In this document: piece after piece, positions 1-9,194 of the stretch
Layout of the letters: every line of letters starts with the position of its first letter
How positions within the stretch are numbered: the stretch's first letter is position 1
From: Desulfobacteraceae bacterium
Lineage (GTDB): Bacteria > Desulfobacterota > Desulfobacteria > Desulfobacterales > Desulfosarcinaceae
Length of the DNA stretch: 37,755 nucleotides
Assembly (NCBI GenBank): GCA_024230435.1
Contig: JAAERL010000284.1
Span: forward strand, 1-37,755
Direction: 5' to 3'
Program-made: the position numbers and the translations under genes
Notes under the pieces: model-generated
The model's input: the letters and a program-made list of their open reading frames with translations, nothing else
Told to the model about the DNA's origin: nothing
Database searches by the model: none

Positions 1-1
1 G

Positions 2-124
2 CGTAGCTTTGGCCTAGATCGTTGCACCTGGAAAGGATTTCGCTCTTTCAAATGTTACGTTCTAGCATCGGTGGTAGCAGCAAATTTACTTACGATGGCA
101 AGGAAGAAGTTAGCAGTCACCTGA
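2..124 (+). CDS. Transposase, C-terminal end only (cut by window edge)
   Basis: The frame opens at the window edge and runs to TGA at 122-124. It reads as the last 40 residues of a DDE transposase: the stretch LDRCTWKGFRSFKCYVL, followed by a hydrophobic VVAANLLTMARKKL end, is the usual C-terminal signature of ISNCY- and IS1182/IS5-like transposases (Arg/Lys-rich, then 'S-F-x-x-Y-V', then 'N-L-x-x-x-A-R'). It is on the plus strand, unlike every intact gene in the window. The start lies outside, so whether the element is intact cannot be judged. The family is assigned from memory of C-terminal motifs only. Confidence 0.65.
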   Translation, partial: RSFGLDRCTWKGFRSFKCYVLASVVAANLLTMARKKLAVT

Positions 125-452
125 CAGCTTTTTTTTGTCAATAGTTAAAAAAACACAGGACAAGTGTGCCCAAAATTCAGGTTTTGCTCCTGGTTTTTGT
201 TTTCATGAAGAGAGATGTCGATTTGGTACGTTTGATTTTTGACTAATAGCAATCTTTGCTAATTATCTTTCTGCAAAATCCTCAATTTCTGGATGGACAC
301 TAGTTACTTTCAAACCTGGAACAGGAAAAGACTTGAAAGACTTGAATCCCGGGATGGTAAAATTAATACGCAAAGAACTCGATGAGGCGGGCTGGAAGCT
401 GGATTTGAAAAATGATCGAATTTTTAAAGATGGGTGAGAATAAAATTCGATG
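125..452. other. Gap without a convincing gene
   Basis: This AT-rich stretch follows the transposase end. A plus-strand frame from about 243 to a TGA near 437 contains PGMVKLIRKELDEAGWKLDL, which looks protein-like, but it has no good start, no ribosome site and no family I recognise. A 94-codon minus-strand frame over 263-547 runs into repeat A and also looks like noise. A decayed short gene is the most likely explanation. Confidence 0.3.
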
Positions 453-538
453 ATTAAGTATGCAAACTTTGGCATACCTTGAAGACGAAAAAAAATCGAA
501 GCCCAATATGGTATATTCTTTTGCGCCAATCGCCTAAG
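453..538 (-). repeat. Repeat A, half copy (MITE-like)
   Basis: This is one arm of the palindromic repeat also found at 29111-29286 and 37617-37755. Shared blocks are AAGTATGCAAACTTTGGCA, a GACGAAAAAAAATC block, and the terminal TGGTATATTCTT followed by ATCGCCTAA. The second arm is absent, so this copy is truncated at the palindrome centre near 453. It lies among transposase fragments. Confidence 0.75.
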
Positions 539-639
539 TTGGGCCATCGAGATTCAACGCCCATATGTATTGCTGAATAAAATACATAAATTCAGGATGA
601 TATTAAACAATGGCTTGAATGCCTCATAGTTAGCGGACG

Positions 640-783
640 ATGTTAAAACCAAGCCCAATTTTTGTAACTGCCCGTGTAACCGTTGATAAAAATGCTGCGT
701 ACCCGCCGGCAATTCAACAGCTCAAAGATGATAAAGTAATGACTGATGCCTGTGAGGTGAGGCGGGTCAAGTATTTACCATAG
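640..783 (+). pseudogene. IS6/IS240-type transposase fragment
   Basis: An open frame from an ATG at 640 to TAG at 783 includes VTVDKNAAYPPAIQQLKDD and then CEVRRVKYL. This matches the middle of IS6/IS26-family (DDE_Tnp_IS240) transposases, where a 'VDKNxAYPxAI' block carrying the second catalytic Asp is followed by 'ELRQVKYLNNIVEQDH'. The frame stops just where the downstream catalytic Glu region should begin, and the N-terminal part is missing, so it cannot encode an active enzyme. It is on the plus strand, opposite to the T6SS genes. The assignment rests on motif recall, not a search. Confidence 0.65.
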
Positions 784-812
784 CCAACCTGTCCTAAGAG
801 TTGCCTCTCAAG

Positions 813-835
813 CCCCTCGGTCTTAGGCCGAGGGG
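813..835 (-). terminator. Hairpin after the T6SS operon
   Basis: A perfect 8-bp GC-rich stem (CCCCTCGG / CCGAGGGG) with a 7-base loop lies 29 bases past the clpV stop codon. No clear T-run follows on the minus strand, so termination efficiency is uncertain. Its position makes it the natural end of the T6SS transcript. Confidence 0.55.
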
Positions 836-863
836 TTGTTGGCAATCAGGCTCGACTGAAGAA

Positions 864-3488
864 TCAATCGTTAAAATCGAAGACAAAGCCCCCTTGCTCG
901 TTCAAATCAAGATAAACATGGGCGGGCATTTGCTCTTGCCCCATACGCGTAAGGATTTCGTGGGACATCCGGGGCATAATCGCGCCATTTGTGATATAGT
1001 CTATATTCCTGGCCCCGGTTTCAACTTCGGTACACCTTGCAGCTATCTGTTCGATGACTTTATCAGAATAGGTCATCTCCATCTTATGAGAGGTTTTAAG
1101 ACGCTGAACCAGCTTTTCCAGCTTAAGGACGGCAATATCCTTTAGAACATCAACCGGCAAAGTGAAATAAGGGATTACCGTCATGCGCGCAAGCAAAGCA
1201 GGTTTGAAATGATTGCTTAAAATAGGCCGTACAGCAGAGGTGATGACATCCAGATCGGGCATAGTGTCACCCGAACACATTTCGGTAATAATGTCGCCGG
1301 CCAAATTGCTTGTCAAAAATAAAACCGTATTCTTAAAATCGATTTGCCTGCCCTCACCATCAGACAAAGAACCTTTATCAAAAACCTGGTAAAAAAGGTT
1401 CAGCACCTCGAGATGAGCTTTTTCAACTTCATCCAGCAAAACCACTGAATAAGGCCTTTGACGCACTGCTTCGGTCAAAACTCCTCCTTCGCCGTAACCA
1501 ACATAGCCCGGGGGGGAACCGATAAGGCGGCTGACGGTGTGCTTTTCCTGGAATTCGCTCATATTAACACTTACCATGAATTCCTCTCCACCAAAAAGCA
1601 GATCGGCCGTGGCAAGCCCAGTTTCGGTTTTGCCCACTCCGCTCGGTCCCACCAGCAGAAAAACACCCATGGGCTGATTAGGATCTTTGACTCCGGCTTT
1701 TGAGGATTTGAGCAGCTGGCTGATCATTGATTGTGCTTGATCTTGACCTTTAATCCGCTTTTTAAGATTACTTTCCAGTTTAATGATATTCGAAGCCTGG
1801 TCGCGCATCACTTTTCCCAGGGGGATCCCGGTCCAATCCGAAACCACTTTTGCCACAGTATCAGGGTCAACTTCCGTGCGCACCAGCGGATTGTCTTGCT
1901 GCAATCCGGCCAGTCGCCCGGATATGTGATTGAGCTGCTCTTTTAAGACTTCAGGGTTTTGCCCTGTATCTTCTTGATTGCTTAGAATCAACTGCCTGCG
2001 GGTTTCGATAAGCTCATTGGCCAGGGATTGCTCTTGGCGCCAGCGTGTATGCAAATTTTCCAAATCCGTTTCAATTTTCCTCCGCATCTGCTGCAAATCA
2101 GATTCCCGCTGGGTATCAACTTCCACACCATGAATTTTATCACGCCCGATGGCTGCAATTTCGCGATCAAGGGCCTGCATACTGCGTTCTTTATCTTCAA
2201 TGATATCCGGTTTGGCGCTTAACAGGACTTTGACCCTCGCTGCGCTCGTATCAAGTAAATCAACTGCTTTATCGGGCAATTGGCGGCCTGAAATATACCT
2301 GCTCGACATCTCTGCAGCGGCTTCAATGGCGTCATCCCGAACGAGAACATTGTGCGATGTTTCATATTTTTCTTTTAGTCCCCGCAGGATTAATTTTGCT
2401 GTATCAACACTGGGTTCATCAAGTTTTACCAATTGAAATCGCCTGGCAAGAGCAGCGTCCTTTTCAAAATACTTTTTATATTCCGTCCATGTCGTAGCAG
2501 CCACCGTGCGAAGCTCTCCGCGCGCTAATGCGGGTTTTAACAAATTGGCGGCATCGCTCATACCGGCTGAACCACCAGCGCCTATCAGTGTATGGGCTTC
2601 ATCGATGAAAAGAATAATCGGAGTTTCAGATGCTTTGATTTCGCTAATAACGGACTTGAGCCGATTTTCAAATTCGCCTTTCATACCAGCTCCTGCCTGC
2701 AGCAATCCCATATCAAGCCCTAAAATGGACACATTCGCCAGCAGCTCCGGTACATCACCTTCTACGATTCTCAGTGCAAGCCCTTCCACAACGGCGGTTT
2801 TGCCCACGCCAGCTTCACCTACGACAATAGGGTTATTCTTACGTCTCCGGGCCAGGATATCAACCATTTGACGAATCTGCCGATCCCTTCCGAACACCGG
2901 GTCAATTTCACCGGAAGCCGCTTTGGCCGTAAAATCAACGCAAAATCGTTTTATCGCCGTTGCCTCCCCGGCTGGACCAGGCCCTGTCTCAACGGTCTGC
3001 TCTTTTACCGCTTTTTCAACAGAGCCTTTGACTATATTCCAAAACTGAGCCAGTAACTCATCACGGCTGATACCATGTACTATATCCACGTAAGATACGT
3101 TGGCCAGATGGTTTACCCGGTTAAGAAGCGCCGCTAATAATGCCCCGGAACGGATTCTGGCTTCATCCAAGTCAACGGATGCCGTCAACCAGGATTCCTG
3201 GACCCATTGCATCAATAGTGGACAGAATACGGGTTTTCCGGCATTTCCGGTTTTGAGCCCGGCAAGACTGCTTTCAAGGGCTTTTCGCAACCGGCCCGGA
3301 TCGATATCAAAATGGCGGAAAATCAGCATTAAATCCGCCTGGGGATTTTCCATCAATTTTACAAGAAAATGCTCTACGCTAACTTCGTAATGCGTCCTTG
3401 CAACACACAAACCGGCTGCACCCTCCAACGCACTGGTGCAATAATTGTTCAAACGCTGAAGCAGAGCCTTGATCTCTACACTAAGCAT
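864..3488 (-). CDS. tssH: T6SS ATPase ClpV (TssH)
   Basis: This is the AAA+ disaggregase that pulls apart contracted TssB/TssC sheaths in the cytoplasm so that subunits can be reused. At 874 residues it has normal ClpV length. It shows a Clp N-domain (about 1-150), a first ATPase domain with Walker A GEAGVGKT (224-231) and Walker B ILFIDEAHT, a coiled middle domain, and a second ATPase domain with GPSGVGKT, the pore-loop stretch GYVGYGEGG and VVLLDEVEKAH. The ATG at 3488 has a GGGGGAAA ribosome site. It is the last gene of the operon, 37 bases after tssG. ClpV is separated from the related ClpB by its T6SS context and its divergent N-domain. Confidence 0.95.
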   Translation of the reverse strand: MLSVEIKALLQRLNNYCTSALEGAAGLCVARTHYEVSVEHFLVKLMENPQADLMLIFRHFDIDPGRLRKALESSLAGLKTGNAGKPVFCPLLMQWVQESWLTASVDLDEARIRSGALLAALLNRVNHLANVSYVDIVHGISRDELLAQFWNIVKGSVEKAVKEQTVETGPGPAGEATAIKRFCVDFTAKAASGEIDPVFGRDRQIRQMVDILARRRKNNPIVVGEAGVGKTAVVEGLALRIVEGDVPELLANVSILGLDMGLLQAGAGMKGEFENRLKSVISEIKASETPIILFIDEAHTLIGAGGSAGMSDAANLLKPALARGELRTVAATTWTEYKKYFEKDAALARRFQLVKLDEPSVDTAKLILRGLKEKYETSHNVLVRDDAIEAAAEMSSRYISGRQLPDKAVDLLDTSAARVKVLLSAKPDIIEDKERSMQALDREIAAIGRDKIHGVEVDTQRESDLQQMRRKIETDLENLHTRWRQEQSLANELIETRRQLILSNQEDTGQNPEVLKEQLNHISGRLAGLQQDNPLVRTEVDPDTVAKVVSDWTGIPLGKVMRDQASNIIKLESNLKKRIKGQDQAQSMISQLLKSSKAGVKDPNQPMGVFLLVGPSGVGKTETGLATADLLFGGEEFMVSVNMSEFQEKHTVSRLIGSPPGYVGYGEGGVLTEAVRQRPYSVVLLDEVEKAHLEVLNLFYQVFDKGSLSDGEGRQIDFKNTVLFLTSNLAGDIITEMCSGDTMPDLDVITSAVRPILSNHFKPALLARMTVIPYFTLPVDVLKDIAVLKLEKLVQRLKTSHKMEMTYSDKVIEQIAARCTEVETGARNIDYITNGAIMPRMSHEILTRMGQEQMPAHVYLDLNEQGGFVFDFND

Positions 3489-3525
3489 GTTTTCCCCCTC
3501 TTTGTTTCCCCATTAGGATTATTAT

Positions 3526-4581
3526 TTAATTCAATTCCCGGTTAACCAAAAACCTAGTTCGGACTTCCCCCATTTTTTGTCCGGAAAAAACCCATGTCGT
3601 AACACCTAACGCCGATGTAACCTTATCGCCCAGACAAACGGTGTTTGCCTGGTTTTCAGCCAGGATAAGCTCAATTTCATATGCCAAGGGGTCATTGATA
3701 AAGATATCCGTCAATGCCACCAACTCATTATATCCGGGGTTACCAGGGGTGTAGTGCAAAAAATCCTTTTGTTGCAAAGGTCCAAGCTGTATCCTGAACA
3801 TACCCATCCGGTCTTCAATTTCTTCGCCTAAAAATGTACTTTCCCCCAAACAATGGTTGCAAACACCAGTCTTGAGCCTCTGGTGTTCAGGAATTTTGGC
3901 TTTACGGAAAATGCATGGCACTATATTAACCGGCGTTGGCTTTAAAGCATCCCTCAAAAGGGTTGACAAACCGAGCGCGGATCGCGGAAATTGCGTAAAC
4001 AGCCCGATATACCGCAATAATTTTACGCTAAAGCAATCGCCGCCGCCAAGACCGGCAGCGGGCAGGCCAAGAAGACAGTAAAGTCTTTCAAGATTGGATG
4101 AATCCTTTTCTTCATTGACCTGAAAAAACAGGCGGTACTTTTGCCACCCCTGATATAATAAGGTGAATAACCGTTGATGAATAATATCCAAAAAATCTCT
4201 GGATACATTTTCATCTTCCGCCTGTTCGGTCAGTAAATCTTCTGTATAAAAATTGGGCAGAGGTGAACAGCTCCCGTATAGCCCAAGAAATGTCGCCGTT
4301 AATTGATATTTTTCATCGTCATCGATATCATTTTCAGAATCAATGGTTTCGATGCGATCGATATCGGCTGCGGGAAAAGCAAAAGAAATTTTCGGACGAA
4401 TTTTAATGGCGCTTTCGAGCTGCTCGTCTGAAATTTCTCCTTGCGCCCGCCTTAAATGGCGCAATAAACGTATTGCCTGAAAAAATGAATACTTATGCCC
4501 TTGGCGGCAAAGATCATGAATTATTTTTTTTTCAGGAAGCGCACTTAGATCAGAGGATGATCTCCTAAACGAGCGGGCCAT
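3526..4581 (-). CDS. tssG: T6SS baseplate subunit TssG
   Basis: TssG forms the baseplate wedge with TssE, TssF and TssK. The protein is 351 residues, normal for the family, and opens with the typical CRQGHKYSFFQAIRLLRHL stretch (about 25-43). A central CNHC pair (about residue 240) and a conserved C-terminal GDKVTSALGVTTWV region are visible. The ATG at 4581 is preceded by GGTGAGG and lies inside the 3' end of tssF (37-bp overlap), which suggests translational coupling. Confidence 0.93.
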   Translation of the reverse strand: MARSFRRSSSDLSALPEKKIIHDLCRQGHKYSFFQAIRLLRHLRRAQGEISDEQLESAIKIRPKISFAFPAADIDRIETIDSENDIDDDEKYQLTATFLGLYGSCSPLPNFYTEDLLTEQAEDENVSRDFLDIIHQRLFTLLYQGWQKYRLFFQVNEEKDSSNLERLYCLLGLPAAGLGGGDCFSVKLLRYIGLFTQFPRSALGLSTLLRDALKPTPVNIVPCIFRKAKIPEHQRLKTGVCNHCLGESTFLGEEIEDRMGMFRIQLGPLQQKDFLHYTPGNPGYNELVALTDIFINDPLAYEIELILAENQANTVCLGDKVTSALGVTTWVFSGQKMGEVRTRFLVNRELN

Positions 4582-6284
4582 TGGTAAACCTCACCTTTTA
4601 GAGTTTCTTTAACATACAACCGTGTAAACGAATTCAAGGAGGCATAAGAACCTAAAAAGTGGTCCAATACCGAACTAAACAAATAAAGATCTCCTAAACC
4701 GGCAAAGTGATCGGAACGAATATCTAAGTGTATCTCCTGGCCACGCATGATAATACGATTCACCAATGAATCAACATGGGCCGTTTTTATATTTTGCAGT
4801 CCCGTCAGCCGCTTTTGATTGGCTAAAAATGCGGGCCTGTCGGGATTTTCTTCAAAATTATAAAGAGATAACAAGGCCTTCAGGTTATCTATATTATTTA
4901 AAGATTTGTAATTCAGACAAAGATGCGACAATAGTTTCCATAATAGATTTTTGCCGATTGGCGGTAAAATAGCAGATGTCGGCGGCCTTATGTTTTTGAA
5001 TTCGACAAGCCCTGGCATCGAGCCCCCCGGCACACAAATATCTCCTATTTGCAGGTTATCGGTTAATACTCCATTGGTACATTGCAGTTGAACCGACAAG
5101 GTTTCAGTCGCTAGTGCGCCGTCTCCGGGTGGATAGGCTACGGATAAGTAAAAATCAAATCCCTGACGCACTGGAGATTGACGGATATTAGTATGATACG
5201 TCGGGCCGGTCTCTGTGGCCGGCAAAAAGACCTCAAAAGGAAAATATGTTCGCTCTTTTGCTGTGCCTTGGATAAAACCGGTCACATTTGTCACCGAGTA
5301 AACCTGATAATTTAAATCATTACTTCCTGCAGGCCTTACGATATATTCAAACTGTCGATGGTCCAGGCGTATCGGATCGGCATCGTGGTCAAAGATGTTC
5401 ACTATCGGTGTGGCGGATAAAACAAAATTTTCCAAACGTGGCTTGGGAGGGTGTTGAGGAAAACTCTTGAGAACAAATTTTATCGTAAAATTCTTATCTT
5501 CCAAATTGCGCTGCCATTTTTTCAGGCCTTTCAAATCGAAAAAAAGAAATTTTTCTGGTAAAATAAAATATTCTTGAATAATTCTATACCCGGGAAATAC
5601 TTGTGAGGGATATGGAACCAAATCTTCGCCGGTAGAAAATCCTGCGGGTTTGACAGAATCTTTTGGCAAAGTGAACTCTATGCCGGATTCGTTCTGAGTA
5701 ATGACTACCCGTACTAAATACTGCATCAACAAGAGATAGATCTCGGCCGCCTGTTTAACATCTCCGCCCAAATGAAACCGCAATACATCAGGTTGCCATT
5801 CTTCCATCTTCGCATCCTTTAACTCAAAATCAAGGTCGATGGACAGCGGCTGTCCCGGCTTGCTGGAAAGGCTGACTTTTTCCAATGTCACCGGATGAAC
5901 ATCAACATCATAGCAAGTCTTGAAATTGCAAGGCGTGCCTTCTGTCTTTTTCGGATCCGTAGAGACCATAGTCCCCTTGGGAACCGTAACGGTATGCGTT
6001 AATGATGCGCCCGGATCAAAAGCGATAAGGGAGGTTGCCGGCAAAGGCCTTAAATAATGAGGCCAGATTAGTTGGAAAAGCTCATGAATGATTTCCGGAA
6101 AATCATCATCGAGTTTACTGCGCAACATAGCCGTCAGAAAAGCCACTCCCTCCAGCAACCTTTCTACATCCGGGTCCGCGGACATCCCGCTTAGCATAGG
6201 GGCTACAGCCGGATGTTTTTTTGAAAATTCACTTCCTAGATCTCTAAGATTTGAAAGTTCCTGCTGAAAGTAATGATTGAACAT
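4545..6284 (-). CDS. tssF: T6SS baseplate subunit TssF
   Basis: TssF is the largest wedge protein of the T6SS baseplate. The N-terminus FNHYFQQELSNLRDLGSEF, followed by HPAVAPML and DPDVERLLEGVAFL, is the family hallmark. The chosen ATG at 6284 gives 579 residues; an upstream in-frame TTG at 6311 would add nine residues that the family does not have. The 3' end overlaps tssG by 37 bp. The 170-bp gap towards tssE is AT-rich with no gene seen. Confidence 0.93.
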   Translation of the reverse strand: MFNHYFQQELSNLRDLGSEFSKKHPAVAPMLSGMSADPDVERLLEGVAFLTAMLRSKLDDDFPEIIHELFQLIWPHYLRPLPATSLIAFDPGASLTHTVTVPKGTMVSTDPKKTEGTPCNFKTCYDVDVHPVTLEKVSLSSKPGQPLSIDLDFELKDAKMEEWQPDVLRFHLGGDVKQAAEIYLLLMQYLVRVVITQNESGIEFTLPKDSVKPAGFSTGEDLVPYPSQVFPGYRIIQEYFILPEKFLFFDLKGLKKWQRNLEDKNFTIKFVLKSFPQHPPKPRLENFVLSATPIVNIFDHDADPIRLDHRQFEYIVRPAGSNDLNYQVYSVTNVTGFIQGTAKERTYFPFEVFLPATETGPTYHTNIRQSPVRQGFDFYLSVAYPPGDGALATETLSVQLQCTNGVLTDNLQIGDICVPGGSMPGLVEFKNIRPPTSAILPPIGKNLLWKLLSHLCLNYKSLNNIDNLKALLSLYNFEENPDRPAFLANQKRLTGLQNIKTAHVDSLVNRIIMRGQEIHLDIRSDHFAGLGDLYLFSSVLDHFLGSYASLNSFTRLYVKETLKGEVYQWPARLGDHPLI

Positions 6285-6454
6285 AAATAGTTTCCCGCCA
6301 AAAAAGTACAAAAAAAAATCGCAATTTCAGGCATCAATGCAACCGGTATAAAAATCGATATACAAGTTGCGAAAAAAATTACATATCAGTAAATTATAAT
6401 TTTCGCAGCATAGCACAGCCGAATGCAGCGGCGTACCGGGGGCTTTGAAGCTGC

Positions 6455-6865
6455 CTATTGTTTTATCCGCACCCTGCCTCCGGAATCCACAACACTTTCA
6501 AAGGTAACCAGCGTATGATTTTGGGTAACAAGCGTCGCCTGAATTTGAAAACTCAATGTCAAACCCTCATCGTCATCCGTAAAAGAGGTAACATGAATAC
6601 TTGTTAACCGTGGCTCGTATTTTTCAAGTGTTTTGCGAATTGCTCGTTCAATGTTTTTTCCCGCCTCGGCTTTATTATTTTCATAATTGGTAAAATCTGG
6701 AATACCATAGTCCTGGGCTATCAAAACGTTGCCTTGACGCGTATTGAGAATCCGTTGAATATGGCCCAGAACCGATTGAATCATTTTCAGAGGGTCCTTC
6801 CCGGCTTTGCGGGAGTTTTCCTTGTCAACCAGCCGAATCCGGTCAAGCAATCTAAATTCATGCAT
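6455..6865 (-). CDS. tssE: T6SS baseplate protein TssE (gp25-like)
   Basis: This 136-residue protein has the phage T4 gp25-like fold that starts sheath assembly on the baseplate. The central NTRQGNVLIAQDYGIPDF (about 42-59) is the gp25/TssE signature, followed by the charged helix KNIERAIRKTLEKYEPRL and a beta-rich C-terminus. The ATG at 6865 has only a weak ribosome site. The gene is separated from hcp by 268 bp that contain repeat B, so its expression may differ from that of the upstream genes. Confidence 0.9.
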   Translation of the reverse strand: MHEFRLLDRIRLVDKENSRKAGKDPLKMIQSVLGHIQRILNTRQGNVLIAQDYGIPDFTNYENNKAEAGKNIERAIRKTLEKYEPRLTSIHVTSFTDDDEGLTLSFQIQATLVTQNHTLVTFESVVDSGGRVRIKQ

Positions 6866-6885
6866 ATGCTGTTTTCACTTCAATC

Positions 6886-7072
6886 AAGGGCGCAACAAAT
6901 TTGCAATTCAACCCTAACGTTGCTAAGTGTCCTGGAAGCTGCGAATACCCCGCCCCTGCCTATCTTGATCTATATGGCCTTTTGCCGGATTTGTAATCCG
7001 AGCTGCAAATTTGTTGTCGTGGTAAAATGGGCCAAAACCTTAATGGTATATTTGCATCTTCAAAGATTCTGA
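6886..7072. repeat. Repeat B, MITE-like palindrome inside the T6SS operon
   Basis: The hcp-tssE gap holds an imperfect palindrome. The left arm, from about 6926, reads CCTGGAAGCTGCGAATAC; the right arm, to 7072, reads GGTATATTTGCATCTTC and resembles the left arm in reverse complement. The blocks CAACAAATTTGCA (about 6889) and TGCAAATTTGTTG (about 7003) form a further inverted pair. One arm, including an ATATGGCCTTTTG block, recurs in opposite orientation at 34446-34526. No coding sequence is seen here. It could fold in the transcript and act as a processing or attenuation site between hcp and tssE. Confidence 0.65.
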
Positions 7073-7133
7073 GTTGCAGGGTAAAGCCTTCCCTTAATGC
7101 GCCTGTGAAGGAAGACTTTACCGTGTCTATAGA

Positions 7134-7649
7134 TTAAGCTACAGGTGCGCGCCAGTCATCTTCACCGGCTGTACCAGCAACTTCATGGGTCCAGGAGATC
7201 TTACGATAAGAAAAAGCAACTTTTTCCAAATGCGTAAAATGCTTCATATTTGGATCTTGGCAATTCGGCATATAGGCATTAATGTGCGTTATTATCGCAT
7301 CCTCTAAAGCAATGGTAAAGTAGTGCTCCTGGGTTCCTGTTGTACTGGTGCGGTAGAACTTAAGAACACATGTTTTCATCTTTTCACCGGTACTCAGGGC
7401 AACATAGAGCAGCGGAGATGATTTGTCGAAGATCTTTGTAATGGTCAAAGGTTTATGCAACCGTTGACCAGTGGGTTGACCGCTCTGAACATCCGTGGGG
7501 ACAATGCATTCATGATCAAATGCCTGCACCAGAATTTCATTGGCATGATCGGATTGGTAGATGTTCCCAACACTTTCTTCGGTAAATGCGTTTTCTGTAA
7601 TTGCTCCTTGAGTTTCACCTTCGATTTCCAAATACGCAGGTGTCGGCAT
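7134..7649 (-). CDS. hcp: T6SS inner tube protein Hcp (TssD)
   Basis: Hcp hexamers stack into the tube that is fired out of the cell and carries effectors. The 171-residue protein has normal length. It begins PTPAYLEIEGETQGAITE, with HKPLTITKIFDKSSPLLY in the centre and VAFSYRKISWTHEV near the end, all classic Hcp blocks. The ATG at 7649 follows a strong AAAGGAGGA ribosome site, in line with high expression. It lies 40 bases after tssC. No C-terminal toxin extension is present. Confidence 0.95.
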   Translation of the reverse strand: MPTPAYLEIEGETQGAITENAFTEESVGNIYQSDHANEILVQAFDHECIVPTDVQSGQPTGQRLHKPLTITKIFDKSSPLLYVALSTGEKMKTCVLKFYRTSTTGTQEHYFTIALEDAIITHINAYMPNCQDPNMKHFTHLEKVAFSYRKISWTHEVAGTAGEDDWRAPVA

Positions 7650-7689
7650 GATGTTCCTCCTTTGGTTTTAATGATGTGCTGATTTAGTA

Positions 7690-9180
7690 CTACTCTTTAT
7701 CCAGTTTGCCCACCAAGGACAAGGTAAAAGAAGCCCCCATATATTTAAAATGAGGCCTTACTTTCATACCCACCTTATACCAGCCGGGTTCGCCTTCAAC
7801 TTCATCCACAGTTATTGCTGCCTGACGCAAAGGCTTCCGGCTCCGCACGGCTGTCGGCGGGTTTTCCTGGTCCGCGATATACTGACGTATCCAGGTGTTT
7901 AACTCACGTTCCAAGTCTGTTCTCTCTTTCCAGCTGCCGATATTTTCACGCTGGATTACTTTAAGATAGTGAGCCAACCTGTTTATCACGAACATGTAGG
8001 GGAGCTGAGTACCTAGCTTGTAATTCAATTCAGCTTCCTTGCCTTCTTTACTAATACCGAAATTTTTAGGTTTTTGTACCGAGTTCGCGGAAAAAAAGCA
8101 AGCGTTATCACTTCCCTTGCGCATGGTTAATCCCATAAAACCTTCCTCGGCCAATTCATATTCACGGCGCTCAGTGATGAGCACTTCCGTTGGAATTTTG
8201 GTTTGAACAGCGCCCATGCTTTCGTATTGGTGCAAGGGCAAATCTTCTACTGAACCGCCGCCCATGGGGCCGATAATATTTGAGCACCACCGGTATTTTG
8301 CAAAACTATCGGTTAACCGTGTTGCAAAAGCAAAAGCCGTATTGCCCCATAAATATGTTTCATGAGAGTCTTTAACATCCTCTTCATAATTAAAGGCTTT
8401 AACCGGCTGGGTATCAGGGCCGTAAGGCAACCGCAGCAAAAAGCGCGGCAGTGTCAAGGCTACATAACGAGCGTCTTCAGATTCCCTGAAAGACTGCCAT
8501 TTGGTATATTGGGGGGCTTCGAAAATAGATTTCAAATCTTTCAGATCCGGCAATTCATTGAAGCTGTCAACTCCGAAAAAACCGGGCCCGGCCGCTGCAA
8601 CAAACGGCGCATGCGACATTGCTGAAACGGCTGCCACATATTGAAGCAGTTTCATATCCTGGGGCCCCGGCCCAAAATCATAATTGGCAATAATATTTCC
8701 ATAGGGCTTACCGCCAAAGGTACCGTATTCAGCAGAATAAACGGTTTTATAAAGACCGGACTTGGGAACTTCCGGAGAATCTTCAAAATCTTCCAGCAAC
8801 TCGTCCTTTGTTGCATTCAGGATGCCTATCTTGATATTTTCTCTAAAGTCTGTCCGGTCTACCAGGTATTTTAACGACCGCCATGCGGACTCAAGCTTTT
8901 GGATCTCAGGATGGTGCAAAATTGCATCCAACTGACAACTGAGCTTATTGTCTATTTCCGCGATAAAATCATCAATTACGGCATTTGATATTTTATCTAT
9001 TTTACGGCCCGGTGCAACCAATTGCTCCAAAAGCGCTTCGACCCCTTTTTTAGCAATAGCATATCCCTCGTCAGCCGGTTTTAATTTAGTAGCGGTGACA
9101 ATGTCATCAAGAAGACAGAAATCTTCAGCTGCTTGCAATTGTGCATCTTCAACCTGTTCCATCACATTTTCTTCAGCCAT
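7690..9180 (-). CDS. tssC: T6SS sheath large subunit TssC
   Basis: TssC pairs with TssB to form the contractile sheath around the Hcp tube. The protein is 496 residues, typical for TssC. It includes LESAWRSLKYLVDRTDF (about 93-110), YGTFGGKPYGNIIANYDFG (about 152-170) and LPRFLLRLPYG, all strongly conserved in TssC. A very good AAAGGAGGG ribosome site precedes the ATG at 9180. It lies 14 bases after tssB, as expected for two subunits needed in equal amounts. Confidence 0.96.
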   Translation of the reverse strand: MAEENVMEQVEDAQLQAAEDFCLLDDIVTATKLKPADEGYAIAKKGVEALLEQLVAPGRKIDKISNAVIDDFIAEIDNKLSCQLDAILHHPEIQKLESAWRSLKYLVDRTDFRENIKIGILNATKDELLEDFEDSPEVPKSGLYKTVYSAEYGTFGGKPYGNIIANYDFGPGPQDMKLLQYVAAVSAMSHAPFVAAAGPGFFGVDSFNELPDLKDLKSIFEAPQYTKWQSFRESEDARYVALTLPRFLLRLPYGPDTQPVKAFNYEEDVKDSHETYLWGNTAFAFATRLTDSFAKYRWCSNIIGPMGGGSVEDLPLHQYESMGAVQTKIPTEVLITERREYELAEEGFMGLTMRKGSDNACFFSANSVQKPKNFGISKEGKEAELNYKLGTQLPYMFVINRLAHYLKVIQRENIGSWKERTDLERELNTWIRQYIADQENPPTAVRSRKPLRQAAITVDEVEGEPGWYKVGMKVRPHFKYMGASFTLSLVGKLDKE

Positions 9181-9194
9181 GGCACACCCTCCTT

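Noticed and set aside
240-437. A possible HicA-like toxin remnant (DEAGWKLDL)
   Set aside because: Only a short phrase resembles HicA; the glycine-serine-histidine core is missing and no antitoxin is next to it.
263-547. A 94-codon minus-strand frame at the left edge
   Set aside because: It includes half of repeat A and has no recognisable domain or ribosome site.
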